Shown piece by piece: positions 1-11,390 of a stretch of 64,000 nt of DNA. Source of the DNA: Apteryx mantelli (lineage: Eukaryota; Chordata; Aves; Apterygiformes; Apterygidae). Under the pieces are notes generated by a model. That model saw only the letters and a list, made by a program, of their open reading frames with translations. It was not told where the DNA came from and did no database searches. The position numbers and the translations under genes are program-made. How positions within the stretch are numbered: position 1 is the stretch's first letter; every line of letters starts with the position of its first letter. Location: contig NC_089980.1 of NCBI RefSeq assembly GCF_036417845.1, positions 59,704,501 through 59,768,500 on the forward strand, read 5' to 3'.

Positions 1-2663
1 GTTAAGTTTCATACATCTGCAGTAAAAAGAATATCTCCTATTCTCTAGAAACTGCATTTGCTGAGCAAAAACAGCACTTTACAGCTCTCTGGCCTTTTGC
101 TGGTCAAGCTGAGGGCCAAAACCAGACACTAAAACAGCCAGCACAGGAACTATTTCCTGTGTTATCCTGCAGCCATCATCCACTGTGCACAGAGAGGGTA
201 ACACAGAAAATAGCCTGCTTTAGTTATGGAATCAAGACACCTCAAGGAGATAAGGCAGTTAGGAGAATAGCGTAGGAAAAAATGTCACGGACTAATCCAC
301 TTACTTGTGCAAAGAAGGTGCCAACAAGGTTGGGAAAAGAAGGGATAAAAGGTTTCCTCTACCAGGGAACAAGAATGTTGGATGCAAGCTAAAAATGTTT
401 AGATGGAAAAGTTCAGTGATGTAGAAAAGAACTGGAAAACTTATAAACCAAACTTTTGGTGAATTTGACTGTTTTCTCCCCCACCCCATCAGAAAACTGA
501 TCCAGGCTCTCTAGTGCAGGTTGACAAGAGCAAAGGTTCTTTGGTGGCTGAGAAGATTTTGGAATCCTGCTCTCTGAGTTGCCTAGCAGAAAGCTAGAAT
601 TGCAGGCAACTCAGGAGCTGCAAATATGTTTGGAAAAATTCATAGTAGTCTGTTATTTTGGGGTTGTTTTTAATAAAACACCAAAATTTCCTTTTCAGTG
701 AAAATAAAAAAATTGAGGGCTTCATTCTGTTTTGCTAGCTGTAATGACAAATGGTGGGAGCCAGGCGAGATTTAGTGAAAAAAGAAGTTACAAGTGATGG
801 TTAAGCTTGTACCAATGTTGTGATTAATTTGGCACAGTAAACCATATCAGGGTAATGTTCCATCAGATATGCAAAAAAAAAAAAAAAAATACATTTGTGA
901 ATCTTACACAGGGGAGCTTACATTTCTAGCAAAAGTCTTCATTGCTTATTCTGTAAGGAAACTCCAGTTTTCAGGTGCTTGTGCTGTATTTTAGTAGGAG
1001 TCTACTATAAGGGTAGGATGAATAGGATTTTTTTTTTAATCCTAAGAGATTGTATTTGCAATTTTAAGTACAGACTGCCAGCTGATAGGAAGTAAAAAAG
1101 AGCTGTATAAATAGCTTGAATAAAGCTTCATGTGAGCTTTTTCATTGTGTATAAGACAGCTGCTCCCTAGTGGGCTTTTTTTCATTATTATTGGAAGATT
1201 AAAAAAACACTGGCAGAAGCAGGGCCTGTGTCTGCTAAATACAGTAATTATGAATGGATGTTTTTAATAATAGATTGTTCATTACAGTGCAAATAACTAT
1301 CTTGTCAGATGCTGGTGTTATGAATACTAGATTCAAAATGATACTGTCTACTGAATGGTGTGCTAAACAAGCAGTTCCTAGACTATCTAGTTGCATTAAT
1401 GCAAACATTATCATCTTGGCCAACCTCTCAATAGATAGAACATAGAACTGTACTGATATGATTATACTGCTTCTGGTTCCTGAAGTCAGTTCCTGCTTCC
1501 CCTTTCTTCTAAACACTTGTCCCAGCCCTTCTGGCCATGGAACACATCCTTTGTGCTTTGGAAAACGCTGTTCAACTTCTTCATCAGTGACCTAGATGGA
1601 GGGACAGAGTGCACCCTCAGCAAGTTTGCTGATGATACAAAACTGGGAGGAGTGGCTGAGACACCACAGGGCTGTGCTGCCAGTCAGAGGGACCTCAACA
1701 GGCTGGAGAGGTGGGCAGAGAGGAACCTCTTGAAGTTCAACAAAGGGAAGTGCAGGGTCCTGCACCTGGGGAGGAATAACCCCATGCAGCAGTAGAGGTT
1801 GGGGGCTGACCTGCTGGAAAGCAGCTCTGCGGAGAAGGACCTGGGGGTCCTGGTGAACAAGTTGACTGTGAACCAGCAATGTGCCCTTGTAGCAGAGAAG
1901 GCCAATGGTATCCTGGGGTGCATTAGGAAGAGCATTGCCAGCAGGTCGAGGGAGGTGATTCTTCCCTTCTACTCAGCCCTGGTGAGGCCACATCTGGAGC
2001 ACTGTGTCTGGTTCTGGGCTCCCCAGTACAAGAGAGGCATGGAGCTACTGGAACAAGTCCAGCAAAGGGCTGCTAAGATGATGAAGGGACTGAAGCATCT
2101 CTCTCATGAGGAAAGACTGTGAGAGCTGGGCCTGTTCAGCCTGGATAAGAGAAGACTGAGGGGGGATTTTATAAACATGTATAAGTATCTGGAGGGAGGA
2201 TGTAAAGAGGGTGGGGCCAGACTCTTCTCAGTGGTGCCCGGGGATAGGACAAGAGGCAACAAGTACAAACTGAAACACAGGAAGTTCTGTCTGAACATGA
2301 GGAAAAACTTCTTTACTGTGAGGGTGACTGAGCACTGGAACAGGTTGCCCAGAGAGGTTGTGGAGTCTCCTTCCTTGGAGGTGTTCAAAAGCTGTTTGGA
2401 CACAGTCCTGGGCAACATGCTCTAGGTGACCCTGCTTGAGCAGGGGGGTTGATGATCTCCAGAGGTCCCTTCTAACCTCAACCATTCTGTGATTGTTTTA
2501 CACAAAATTCAAAATATAGTCACTATGTGTCTACTTGTTTCATGAGTTCTTGAAAATGCTGATTACCCAATGAAATCATGAAAGTGGTGCTATAGTTGCT
2601 TTGTTGTATATGTGAATATTCATTCTTTCTTTTTTTCCTCTCTCTCTTCCCATCTCCCCCCAG
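1..2663 (+). other. SFT2D1: SFT2D1 intron (5' part off window)
   Basis: Non-coding sequence upstream of the first visible SFT2D1 exon. No earlier SFT2D1 exon (the segment for the middle membrane helices) could be found here, so those exons must lie left of the window. The intron holds a 17-base A run at 873-889 and a same-strand CR1 LINE fragment. It ends in a pyrimidine-rich tract (about 2625-2661) and CAG at 2661-2663. Assignment to the intron rests on the exon that follows it. Confidence 0.75.
1566..2495 (+). mobile_element. CR1 LINE, 3' fragment of ORF2 plus 3' UTR
   Basis: A 5'-truncated CR1 (chicken repeat 1) non-LTR retrotransposon. One reading frame runs through about 1566-2425 and encodes the C-terminal half of the reverse transcriptase. 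The catalytic FADD box is encoded at 1625-1636, followed by typical CR1 thumb and C-terminal sequence such as [24 protein letters not shown] and [14 protein letters not shown]. Two in-frame stops break it (TAG 1793-1795, TGA 2120-2122), and a third stop at 2423-2425 is the expected ORF end. The element finishes with the usual CR1 tail (TTCTAACCTCAACCATTCTGTGATTG, ending near 2495), where CR1 ends in short ATTCTRTGATT-like units instead of poly(A). It is a dead copy, same strand as SFT2D1 and inside its intron. The left edge is approximate because similarity fades before 1566. Confidence 0.93.
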
Positions 2664-2699
2664 CTTTCTCTAATATTGACGCTGTGTGCTGTATTCTGG
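2664..2699 (+). CDS. SFT2D1: SFT2D1 coding exon (helix 3 end)
   Basis: Twelve codons, LSLILTLCAVFW, phase 0 at both ends. The acceptor is a C/T tract ending CCCCAG and the donor is TGG|GTAAGT, close to ideal. It matches the human segment LCFIFTLCAALW. Confidence 0.9.
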
Positions 2700-5600
2700 G
2701 TAAGTGAGAATGTTTTATTCCTCTAAAGGGCGTTGTTGCTCAGCTAGCTTATTGATTGTATTAAAATTCAGTTCAATTGTAAAGGAGAGATGAGCTGCTG
2801 AGTATTGTAGTGCGTGGTATTTGTGTTTTCCCCTGCAGTTGAATTTGGGTGGAGCGATGTAGCCAGCACACTCAAAGCAAATATACTCTTCCACTGGCAT
2901 GTGATGCAGATGAGAATGCAAAACCTAGAACATCAGTTCTCAGTCTGCAGACCCCTTGAGTAAGAGCTAAGAAAAGCAAGTTAAAATATATTTTTATCTT
3001 AAAGTGATTTGTACTTCTCTTAGAAAATGTGTAGTGGTCTTTCAAAACCACAGATATAGAACATTAAACAGATAAGACGAAGAGAGTTGGAACTTCAGGT
3101 ATCTTCAGGCATTACAGTCGTTTTGATAATTCAGGTATCAATATGTATTACACAGAAGTAAATATGTAACTGAAGTGAACTTCTATTTTGATTTGCAGAA
3201 GTAGCATTATGAATGACAGTGGAAATGTTAGTATTGATGCGTTAAACACTTAAAACTAGAGAAGACTTTCATAGTCGTGCTAATGGGATGACAGATAAAA
3301 TGAAATGAATCAATTGTAAGAATGGGAAGGGGTGAATAATTAAGACAAGGGGCACCATCAATTAACTGAACTTTTGGCTCAACAGGCTGTTTTACTTGTT
3401 TATAGACTGATGCAAAATTAACTAACTTGCCATGTTTGTTTTGTTTTGACTTAGTGGGGTAAAAAAGGTTTGGCACTGTTATTCTGCATATTGCAGTTCT
3501 TGGCAATGACCTGGTAAGATACTTAAAATTCATTTTCACTTCTTCTCCCTACCCCTGTACACATATGATCATATACCTATATATATACACACATTTTGCA
3601 TAATGTAACTGTGCTCAGATGCTAGCCTGAAATCACACATTCTTTTTAGCTAGGTTATATAACTTCAGCAAAATCTATATGCAGTTATCTTGCAAAACAG
3701 TAATTTTAGGTATATTCTGAAATGTATTATTCTTTGAACTCTTTTAGGCCTTCTGTTTAGATTATGTATGCAAAACCACAAATTCTTGTGCTTTATACTC
3801 TGTTAGGAAAGTAACACCATGAGGTATATATTCATATGCCCTGCTTTTGATTACTTCCCTCTTTTTTGAGTTTTAACTAAACCTTCATTTTTGAAGTGGA
3901 AGAAACTAAATCCTGTTTCATAGGGGCTCTTCCTCTACCAACCCCTCAAGAATATTCAGCAGCACTGGGGAAGGGGCAGGTGGGCGTGAGGGGGATATAT
4001 TAGTGCAATAGGTACTATGAGTATCTAGATACACCCAAGGGATACACCTGGGAGTTTGTGGTCATAGTTAGGTGAATGCTTACAACCCTGGTTGCAGTTT
4101 TAAAAGTTACTGCCTTTTCCATAGAGATAAAACTGAGTTTACTCAGTGTCCTTGGCCCAGGTGAGTTACTTGGTACTAACTCTTAACTCGATCCACTGTC
4201 ATCACTGTTCTTGTTCCAACTTGTCCTGAATGCAGGAACCACACTGCACTTGGATCTGAGGACAAATAACCATTTATTCAGGATAGGGATTGTTTGGCAT
4301 TGTGCTAGACCCGGGTAAATGCTTGATACTAGATAGAGGGAGGACCACTAGCTAAAACCATGTTCTACGTGTTTACACTCAGCAGTTCCATGTTTATTAA
4401 CTGTCCTATAGCCTGAGCACAAGAGGCATGAGAATAAAACATAGCCTTTAGTTTTGTGAGAAGCAAGTTTCAGATGATGGAATGTCAGCTGATAAGTGAC
4501 ACAGTTATGGCATAGATAAATAATATAATTAGATGTGTATTTACATAACTAGATATACTGTCTTCTAAATTAGAAAAGGTTGTCTCTATTGTCTTTGAAG
4601 GATGGTTTTCCCAGAAATTTCCATCCCTTTTGAATCTGTTAGTGATAGTAAATCTCACTTGTTTTTAAGCTGAACTTACGAGCAATGAAGTTATGAATTA
4701 CATTAAGAAACAAACAAACAAAAAAAACCCCAAGGAAACTGCAAATCAGGAAACCCTTAGCAGTACATTTAGTTTTTATCAAGTCTTTTTTTTCTTTCTT
4801 TTTTCAAGTAAGCATTAAATTGAATAAGTAATCTTGTTTGATGTTTTCTTAGAACAGATTGCTTTTCTTAATGCTGGGCTAAAGTGAAATAATTGGGCTC
4901 TAGGAAAGACATGAAAACTCTTCCATATATATGTTTTGCTCTTTTTCAGGTATAGTCTGTCATATATTCCTTTTGCAAGGTGAGTCTGTGTAATTACCTC
5001 CATATTAACAAAAGTCAGCTATCTTTATGTTATGAAGGGGAACTAGTCCCTAAATTCAGTATGTGCAAAAAACGTAACCTCCTTCTCTTCATTTTAATTT
5101 TTAGAAAATGGCATAGTTGAACTCAAAGTAATACTTAATTTAGATTTTAAATACAAAGTGCAAGGTAGTTCTCCTCACTAAAGCTCTAATTTCTTTCTAG
5201 TTTTCTTCACTGAAAATAAATATTGTTTAATTCTCCAGTGATTTTAAAAATTTATTGATGTAGTAGTCATTTTTACAGTACTTAAAGATAACTTAAACAG
5301 GTCTGAGATCTGCTTAATTAGAAGCAGGCAAAAAAGGATAGTTTCAGCTGCTAAGTCTGCTTCTGAATTCCTCTCACTTGTAGGAGAGACAAAAGCAATG
5401 CTTTGTGTTCATTTTCTTTTTGGCATGCTTTCCTTTTTCTTTTTACTATTGTGCACAAAATGGGAAAGAAAACTAGTGAAACCACATGCAAGTAAACAAG
5501 CTTAAGAATGTATTTTTCTCTAATGTTTCAAGTTTATGTAATTTGGTCTTTCCAACAGTGCATTCTTAAATGTCAGAATAAAGTGTTTCTAATATATATC

Positions 5601-7220
5601 CTATTTAATGAGGTTTTCCCTGGTGAAAGGGAAAATGAATGCAAAGTATTTTCTGTCTGTCCTTTCATCTCATGTCTTTCTGTTGTGTTTCTGTAACCGT
5701 ACAGAAAAATGTTTGTAGTACAGACTTTTTTTTATAGCTTCAGACTGGGCATAGGAAGAATTAAATCATAATTTAAGGTAGTTGATATTTTCAAGATAGT
5801 TACAAGCAATTAAATACTTTCTAGGAAATGATACTTCAAATTGTCATCTTACTATTGCTGACATATGAAGCTTTCCCAGTCAGATTTAGTATTTTGAATT
5901 TTATAGTTATTGTGGCCATGTGTGCAACATTCTCAGTAGTGTCAGATTTTTCTTAAATATATACTGTTCTGTGCAGAAAACAAATGGAGTTAATGGTCAG
6001 TGGCCTTTTCCTCCTTACCCTCAGTTCTGATCAGAAAAACATTAGGTTATATGCATCACTTCAGTTCTTTGTTTTTTATTTGTCTTATTTTATGGGCCAA
6101 AGGACTGTATTTTCCACAGACTGCTTTAAGTAGTGCAATAATTGCCTAGTAATTTCTTTAGGGATTATTGAATTACTTGCTGATGTGGAATGCCATCATA
6201 AATTTCTTCTGTATGCTGCTTTTCTTAACAGAAATAGTTATCTAAACTATATTAGGTGTCAGAGAACAGTATTAGATGGCTTGTTTAAAGTATCCATATA
6301 TCTTGATTTACAACAAAATTATAATTACTTGTTTTAACCGTGTTAATGTTTTACTCTGAGCACTGGTTTGGTTGTTAGTGGTTTTTTTGTTTGTTTTGAA
6401 TTAATGGTGACTCTCCTGCCTGCATAGCCAAAAAACTCTCCTAAGCAATCATAATAGCATTTTCTTTCTTTTTCAAGTTGGCTAACAATTGAAAAACAAA
6501 AATTCTGCTCATTAATAACTATATCTTTGCAAAAATGAAAAATAAAGGAGACTAAAGCGAGTAATCCAAATAGAATGGTCAGAAAAAAAGAGTTTACAAA
6601 TTATTGGTTAAGAAAAAAGACCCCTTTAGATCTCTCAAACCTTAAGGCTGAGCCTGCTCTTCATCCTGCACTGTTAGTATGCACTTCAAACCCTTGAACC
6701 TGTGCTTTTTTCAATGTGTATGTCTGTAACTCTGATGTGGCTTGGACTCAAAACACCTGTGCTATGCTGTTTGTCTGGATTGTGGCACGCTCCGCAGCCT
6801 GCCCGGACTGGCCAGCCTTTGTGCAATAGAGCTTTGACCTATGCCAAGGCACCAGGCGTGCTCCAGAACCGTATTTAACACTGTCTGCATTTTAGCGTGT
6901 GCTTGAATGTAAACAGTGCAGAAGACTTGGAATCAGTATTGGCAGATCTGAGCTTTCAGAATGGGCTCCAGCCTTTGCGTTAACTCATAGTATTGTGACT
7001 GTTGAGATCCTACACTTGATAAACCATTGAATGATTTTTGTCTTTAATTTCCATAATATTTGTAATTTTGAAATACAGTATAAAGAATATTAGTATAAAG
7101 AATATTAGAATATGTATATATGTAATAGCTGATGTGTGTAAATAAAAATACAAATAACTGACTTTTTTTTCTTTTTAAAGGGATGCTGTGATTAAATGCT
7201 TCTCATCCTGTCTAGAGTAA
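2664..7220 (+). CDS. SFT2D1: SFT2 domain-containing protein 1, last four coding exons (partial)
   Basis: Spliced C-terminal part of SFT2D1, a small four-helix membrane protein of the SFT2/GOT1 type. Yeast Sft2 acts in retrograde traffic from endosomes to the Golgi, and the vertebrate protein is assumed to act there too. Segments: 2664-2699, 3455-3513, 4950-4979, 7181-7220. Joined, they give 54 residues containing LSLILTLCAVFW, WGKKGLALLFCILQFLAMTW, YSLSYIPFAR and DAVIKCFSSCLE-stop. This is collinear and gap-free with the last 54 residues of the roughly 159-residue human protein as I recall it. The first two segments are helix 3, the loop and helix 4; the YSLSYIP(F/Y)ARD motif after helix 4 is the family hallmark. 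Splice phases agree at each junction (0, 2, 2), with GT-AG borders throughout. The first two thirds of the gene, including the start codon, lie left of the window. PRR18 follows about 3 kb downstream in the same direction. Confidence 0.93.
3455..3513 (+). CDS. SFT2D1: SFT2D1 coding exon (loop and helix 4)
   Basis: Nineteen codons plus two bases, WGKKGLALLFCILQFLAMT(W). Acceptor TTGACTTAG, donor CTG|GTAAGA. The WxKKGLAxLFCILQFLxMTW pattern is nearly identical to the vertebrate SFT2D1 family. Confidence 0.93.
4950..4979 (+). CDS. SFT2D1: SFT2D1 coding exon (YSLSYIPFAR)
   Basis: A 30-base exon completing the Trp codon and encoding YSLSYIPFA plus two bases of Arg. Acceptor GCTCTTTTTCAG, donor AAG|GTGAGT. 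This is the conserved post-helix motif of SFT2 proteins. Confidence 0.9.
7181..7220 (+). CDS. SFT2D1: SFT2D1 terminal coding exon
   Basis: Completes the Arg codon and encodes DAVIKCFSSCLE, then TAA at 7218-7220. The acceptor is a long T-rich tract ending AAAG at 7180. The human tail is DAVIKCCSSLLS, so the last residues differ only slightly. Confidence 0.9.
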
Positions 7221-7900
7221 ATTAAAAACAGGAACCACTGTACACTTTAAAAGCCAACTTCTATTCTTCTGTGAATTTTGCTCAGAAAACTATACATTTA
7301 TACTCTTGAAATACCTAGTGACAATTTAGCATTGTCCCTGCCTTTTGCAGTTGGGGGATTAAATCATTTTTACTAGTAACAGTTTTAAAAATAAATTGGC
7401 AAAACTGTGTTTCTTTACACTGGAACTTTTAGCTTTTTTTAACCAAAAAGTACATCTAAATACTTTTTGAAAAGTAGTCTTAAAAGTATTTAAAACTGTG
7501 TCCAGTAACACAGTTTAATCCTCAGTGTAGGCAAGCCACTAGAGTCTGGGTAGCATGCACAAAGATTTCATTTACAATTTTGTCTAAAACTTGCAATGTA
7601 CCATTTATGTTTGCATGTTATTCATTGTAAGCTTTTCCAAAGACAGAGTTTTATAAACATTGTAAAGATTTGATAAGTTATAACTCTGGGCTGCTTTGAA
7701 ATGTCTATACATGTGCTTTATGGAAGAAGTTTAGTGAGAACATGTTAAAGAGCTGTTAAAAACTTGCTGGATTTTATTAAAAAGCTATATTTTAAACAAT
7801 TTTTTTTACTTTCAGACTTAAATACTTTTTACTAAAATAAGTGGATAATGTATAAATGAATGATTTGTGAAATAAATGAATTTTAAAGGTGTCTCATTTT
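7221..7900 (+). other. SFT2D1: SFT2D1 3' UTR (end uncertain)
   Basis: AT-rich sequence after the SFT2D1 stop codon. AATAAA hexamers occur at 7390-7395, 7871-7876 and 8093-8098. The one at 7871 is followed within 30 bases by a GT/T-rich stretch (GGTGTCTCATTTTTTTT), which makes it the best candidate for a main 3' end near 7895. Which site is used cannot be decided from sequence alone. Confidence 0.55.
7871..7876 (+). terminator. candidate poly(A) signal of SFT2D1
   Basis: AATAAA with a downstream GT/T-rich element, about 650 bases after the SFT2D1 stop. Further AATAAA copies at 7390 and 8093 could be shorter or longer alternatives. Confidence 0.5.
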
Positions 7901-9735
7901 TTTTAATTTGGGAACCAGAGCTAACTATATAGAGGCTGCAAGTTTCTGCATTACATTTGACTAAGTATGAAAATAATTAAAATATGGATATGTATATGAC
8001 TATATCCCAATTTGGTTTTTAGAGTTGCGGAAGTGACTTTAGACCTTCTTTGTATTAGTATTTAGAAAAATTGCTTATACTGAGTTCATGTGAATAAACT
8101 GATTACATATCAAAGCAAAATATTCTAATGCTTTGTCTAGCTTCAGTGAGATGTTCTCATTTTTCATTTTTTGCAACTAAGAGCTATTAAATTATTCAGA
8201 AGCAAAGTTAAATCCTTACTGTTTGATGGCTAATGTTATGTTACAGGAAACTTTTTAGCCCATGATGAAAACATTTTACCTGTGTTCTAAATCACAGTTG
8301 TTTTAATGCCTTCCCCCTCCACCCCCACACATGCACAAAAAATCCTCAAATAGAAGAGGGAATAAATTTGAAAAGATGTGAGCCCTTTGGGAAAGAAAAA
8401 CCCTGTGTTTTAGTATTCAGGATTCAGGCTGAAGTGATGAATTTCAGTGAGTTTCTGTTAAATCTCAGGGTATGTTGCACAAAATAGCAACATCTTTGGG
8501 GGAAGCTGCTTAACAGATGACTGAGATTTCTGCAGTGAAGGTGTTGCTTGATTAGCAGTTTAGCTGACTAGTAAAGTGCCAGTGAGGCAGCCTTTCTCCT
8601 AGTGATGCAGCTATTAGGTAGTCCCCAATGCTGCAGAAGGTTCTTGGGCTTGTTCGTACTGCTGGGTGTTACCATAGCCAGAAACCATAGCCTTCCCTGC
8701 TCTGCCCATTACATCCCTCCATCAATGGTGAGGACCTTTAGTAATTTGGAAGTTTCTTTTAGTTTGCATTGAAGATGAACCAGTATGTGCCTCAACAGTG
8801 ATAGATACAGTCATGAAAATGGCTCTTGCCCCTTCCCTGGTTGCTGTTTCCCATTGGGTCACTGGCCATAACGGGCATTCAGGAGATCCCATCCCACTAG
8901 CGGGCATGACAGGCCTGGGCAGTTGCTTGCCTCAGAATTTTTCTCACCTATCAACTACTCCTTCTGGTACTGATCATCTTCACTGTAGTCTTAAATTAGA
9001 ACTACATTAGTCATTTTTTATTTATGCAGTATGGCAAATAACAAAGTTTACACTCTGCTATTTGATCACCAAAATAGAATGGTTCAAGAACTAAAGTCTA
9101 AAAAAATGCATATACTGGTATGCTTTTATATGCATTTTATCAGTCCACATTACAGCATGTTTTGCTGTTTATTATTCTCTCTGGAATATTTACGATTCAC
9201 TTCCTTCATCTGCATCCTAAGCACATGTTCTCTGTTCATTCATCAATGTCTTGTGTTTCTTCACATCATATGTTTGTTTCTGCTTGCGTATTTCAAAATT
9301 TCCAAGTTGATGTCTCCTCATTGTGTGATACCCTCTTATAACATTGATGACTTGTGGAGATCCTTCATAGCCCTGTGGATTGCATATATCTTATGCATCC
9401 ATTGATATGTTTCTACTACCGTAATTAAAGTAATATTTTGAAATCTGTAGAAGTGGAATGTCATGACTTTTGGACTGCATTTTTGAGTGATAGCAATCTT
9501 TGCTTATTTATTACCACTTTGTGAACCATCTCCATACCTTTATGCTGCCAGTGCAGGTAGGAAATGACTACCTTCCTTCAGTAAACAGAGCTGTTGAGTG
9601 ATTTGATTTGCCCTTGAAGGAAGGAATTGAGGCTAGAAAGAAGAACCCCGGGCTAGGTTGTTCCTTATCAAGTCTGGCTCCTCTTGTCCTCTTCATGGTT
9701 TGTGTGGTTCGTGTAATTTGGCTTTCCAAATAGCT
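7901..9735. other. intergenic spacer SFT2D1-PRR18
   Basis: AT-rich sequence with no exon I can support. An open frame of 124 codons (9031-9405) encodes a strongly hydrophobic, low-complexity string rich in Phe, Leu, Ile and Cys, with no recognisable motif, and is probably chance. No interspersed repeat was recognised. Confidence 0.6.
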
Positions 9736-10107
9736 GAAGTGCCCTAGGGCCGAGTGCGGCAGGCAGCGCTGCCACCTGCACTGAGGGTGAGCCGAGTCCC
9801 CGGGACCTGCCGATACCGTTGTGTTGTGGGGGTAGCGAGGGTGCTAGGTTATGGGGCGTGGGAAATGGTGCCGTTGCACGTTTGGGGACTATGAGCGGAA
9901 TGTGCAGCCCCTCTTCCTTCCCGCGGGGTGAAGGAGCGGTTGCTTGGCGCTGGCCGTGCCCCGGGGCCCAGTTTGGGCCGTGCCGCCCTCCCGGGCGGGA
10001 GGAAGGCGGCAGCGGCGCGGCGCCTGCGGCAGGCGGGAGCGCTGCGGCGGCGAGGGCCGCGTCGTGCGCCGGGGAAAGGCAGCTCGTGTGGGCGGCGGGC
10101 AGACCCC

Positions 10108-10127
10108 CGCCGCCGCCGCCGCCGCCG
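10108..10127 (+). repeat. (CCG)n trinucleotide repeat upstream of PRR18
   Basis: About seven uninterrupted CCG/CGC units lie 250 bases upstream of the PRR18 start codon, probably in the promoter or 5' UTR. Such tracts vary in length and form stable secondary structure. Confidence 0.85.
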
Positions 10128-10373
10128 GGAAGGGTGGTCCCGGGGCGGGCAGGAGGGCGGGTTATCGGGGGAGAGCGACGCGGGCAGACCCACACCCCTC
10201 ACCGCCGCCGCTGCCAGTTCGGGCTCCTGCGGCCGCCGCTCCCCATGGGGCTGCAGCCGCGGCGCGCAGCGGGGCCCTGCCCGCCCGCGGGGCCATGCGC
10301 CGCCCTGCCCGGGGCGCGCACGGCCGCTGCTTGGGCCCGCGCCGAAGAGCAGGAGGGAGCTCCCGGCCGCACC

Positions 10374-11072
10374 ATGTCGCTGCCGCCCATCGCGCCGGCC
10401 GCCTCCCCCGCCGCCCCCCGAGCGCAGCCTAAGAAGGCGGCGGCGGCGGCCCCCAAGAAGGCAGCGACTCGGCCGGCGGAGGAGAAGGCGACGAGGAAGG
10501 CGCGGGGGGCGCCGGCGGAGCGGGCCGGCCCCGTCTCCAGCTCCTGGCCCTGCTCTTCCCTGCAGCGGCAGCCGCCGCGGAGGCCGCCGGCGGAGCGGGG
10601 CGCCCGGCCGCAGCCCGGCCCGCCGCAGCCGCGGGGCCGCTCGGGGGCGCCGGGGCCGGGCAGCCGCTCCTGCGAGAGCCTCGGCGGGGCGCCGGGGGAG
10701 GCGGCGCTGCGCTTCTCGCTGAGCCTCCCGCCGGAGGCGATCCGCGTGCTGCAGCGCCGCAGCCTGGAGCGGCAGCGGGGGCAACCGGCCCCGTCCACCG
10801 GCGGCCGGGCGGCGGCGGGCGCGGCGCCGCGGCGGGGCGGCCGGGCGGGCGGCGGCGGGGACTTGCGCGCCCTGCTGAAGATCTCGCTGCTCAACGACCG
10901 GCACCGCTACGACGACGAGGAGTACGAGGAGGAGGAGGCGGCGGCGCCGGGGGCCGCGGTGGACGAGGGGCTGGTACGCAAGTGCACCGAGTGGCTGCGC
11001 GGCGTGGAGAGCGCGGCCAGCCGCGACCGCGGCGACAGGCTGGAGACGCTGCCGCACCTGGGCACCCTCTGA
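10374..11072 (+). CDS. PRR18: proline-rich protein 18
   Basis: An intact single-exon reading frame of 232 codons plus stop. PRR18 is a vertebrate protein of unknown biochemical function, reported as enriched in brain and oligodendrocytes. Signature blocks, in order: an N-terminus of the [13 protein letters not shown] type (1-13); a Lys/Ala-rich stretch (19-45); SSSWPCSSL (55-63); a Pro/Arg/Gly-rich linker (64-97); [22 protein letters not shown] region (113-134); [21 protein letters not shown] region (167-187), ending in an acidic run; [20 protein letters not shown] region (196-215); and a C-terminal HLGTL (228-232). The last three blocks are almost the same as in human PRR18, which ends in HLSTL. 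The frame stays open upstream to 9819. I chose the ATG at 10374 because its context is CGCACCATGT and the peptide after it matches the family N-terminus. Human PRR18 is longer (about 295 aa as I recall), mainly because its central Pro/Ala linker is longer. GC content is extreme throughout. It lies head-to-tail after SFT2D1, as in human 6q27. Confidence 0.95.
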   Translation: MSLPPIAPAASPAAPRAQPKKAAAAAPKKAATRPAEEKATRKARGAPAERAGPVSSSWPCSSLQRQPPRRPPAERGARPQPGPPQPRGRSGAPGPGSRSCESLGGAPGEAALRFSLSLPPEAIRVLQRRSLERQRGQPAPSTGGRAAAGAAPRRGGRAGGGGDLRALLKISLLNDRHRYDDEEYEEEEAAAPGAAVDEGLVRKCTEWLRGVESAASRDRGDRLETLPHLGTL

Positions 11073-11390
11073 GCGCCGGGGCTGGTGTCCGCCCCGGTGC
11101 CGGCGAGGCCCCGAGCCGCCGCTGCCCGGCGCGGCGGCGCCGAGGGACAAAGAGCCGCGGGCGCGGAGGGAGCGGCGCTGGGTCCCGTCCGGAGCCGGGC
11201 GCGAGCAGGGCCCCGGCGCCCAGAGGAGCCGGGCGTCGACTTCCTCCCCCGCCTCTTCTCCCCCCCCCCTTTTTTTTTCTTACGACTTTTAACTACTTTA
11301 TAAGACGTGCATAATGGTTTTGTATATTTGTATATAAAAGTTCGTTTTTATTTATTTGAATAAATGGCTGGACTTTTGTGTTGCAGTAGC
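11073..11390 (+). other. PRR18: PRR18 3' UTR
   Basis: Short 3' UTR starting GC-rich and changing to T/A-rich after a C run and T run (about 11263-11280). It ends after the AATAAA at 11359, with a GT-rich element (TTTTGTGTTGCAG and on) just downstream. Confidence 0.75.
11359..11364 (+). terminator. poly(A) signal of PRR18
   Basis: AATAAA 287 bases after the PRR18 stop, followed within 15-60 bases by GT-rich sequence. Cleavage is expected near 11380-11390. Confidence 0.8.

Larger units (their letters stand above)
9740..11250. promoter_or_regulatory. CpG island over PRR18 promoter and CDS
   Basis: Base composition changes sharply near 9740 from AT-rich to very GC-rich with dense CpG, and returns near 11250. 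The island spans the upstream region and whole coding region of PRR18. GC boxes such as CGGGGCGGG (10141-10149) are visible and no convincing TATA box was seen, as expected for a CpG-island promoter. A (CCG)n run lies at about 10108-10127. The exact start of transcription cannot be read from sequence; somewhere within 9.9-10.3 kb is likely. Confidence 0.8.

Noticed and set aside
1517..2425. A cellular gene with reverse transcriptase-like sequence
   Set aside because: It is the 3' part of a CR1 LINE, with stops and the CR1 tail.
9031..9405. 124-codon open frame between SFT2D1 and PRR18
   Set aside because: Hydrophobic Phe/Leu/Cys-rich string in AT-rich DNA, no motif, no promoter or splice context; probably chance.
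9819..10373. In-frame upstream extension of PRR18
   Set aside because: The family N-terminus matches the ATG at 10374; the upstream part is Gly/Ala/Pro/Arg translation of 5' UTR and promoter sequence.
9849..11150. Long minus-strand open frame over PRR18 (433 codons) and other frames in the same island
   Set aside because: Shadow of the GC-rich PRR18 coding region; Arg/Pro/Ala-rich with no family match.
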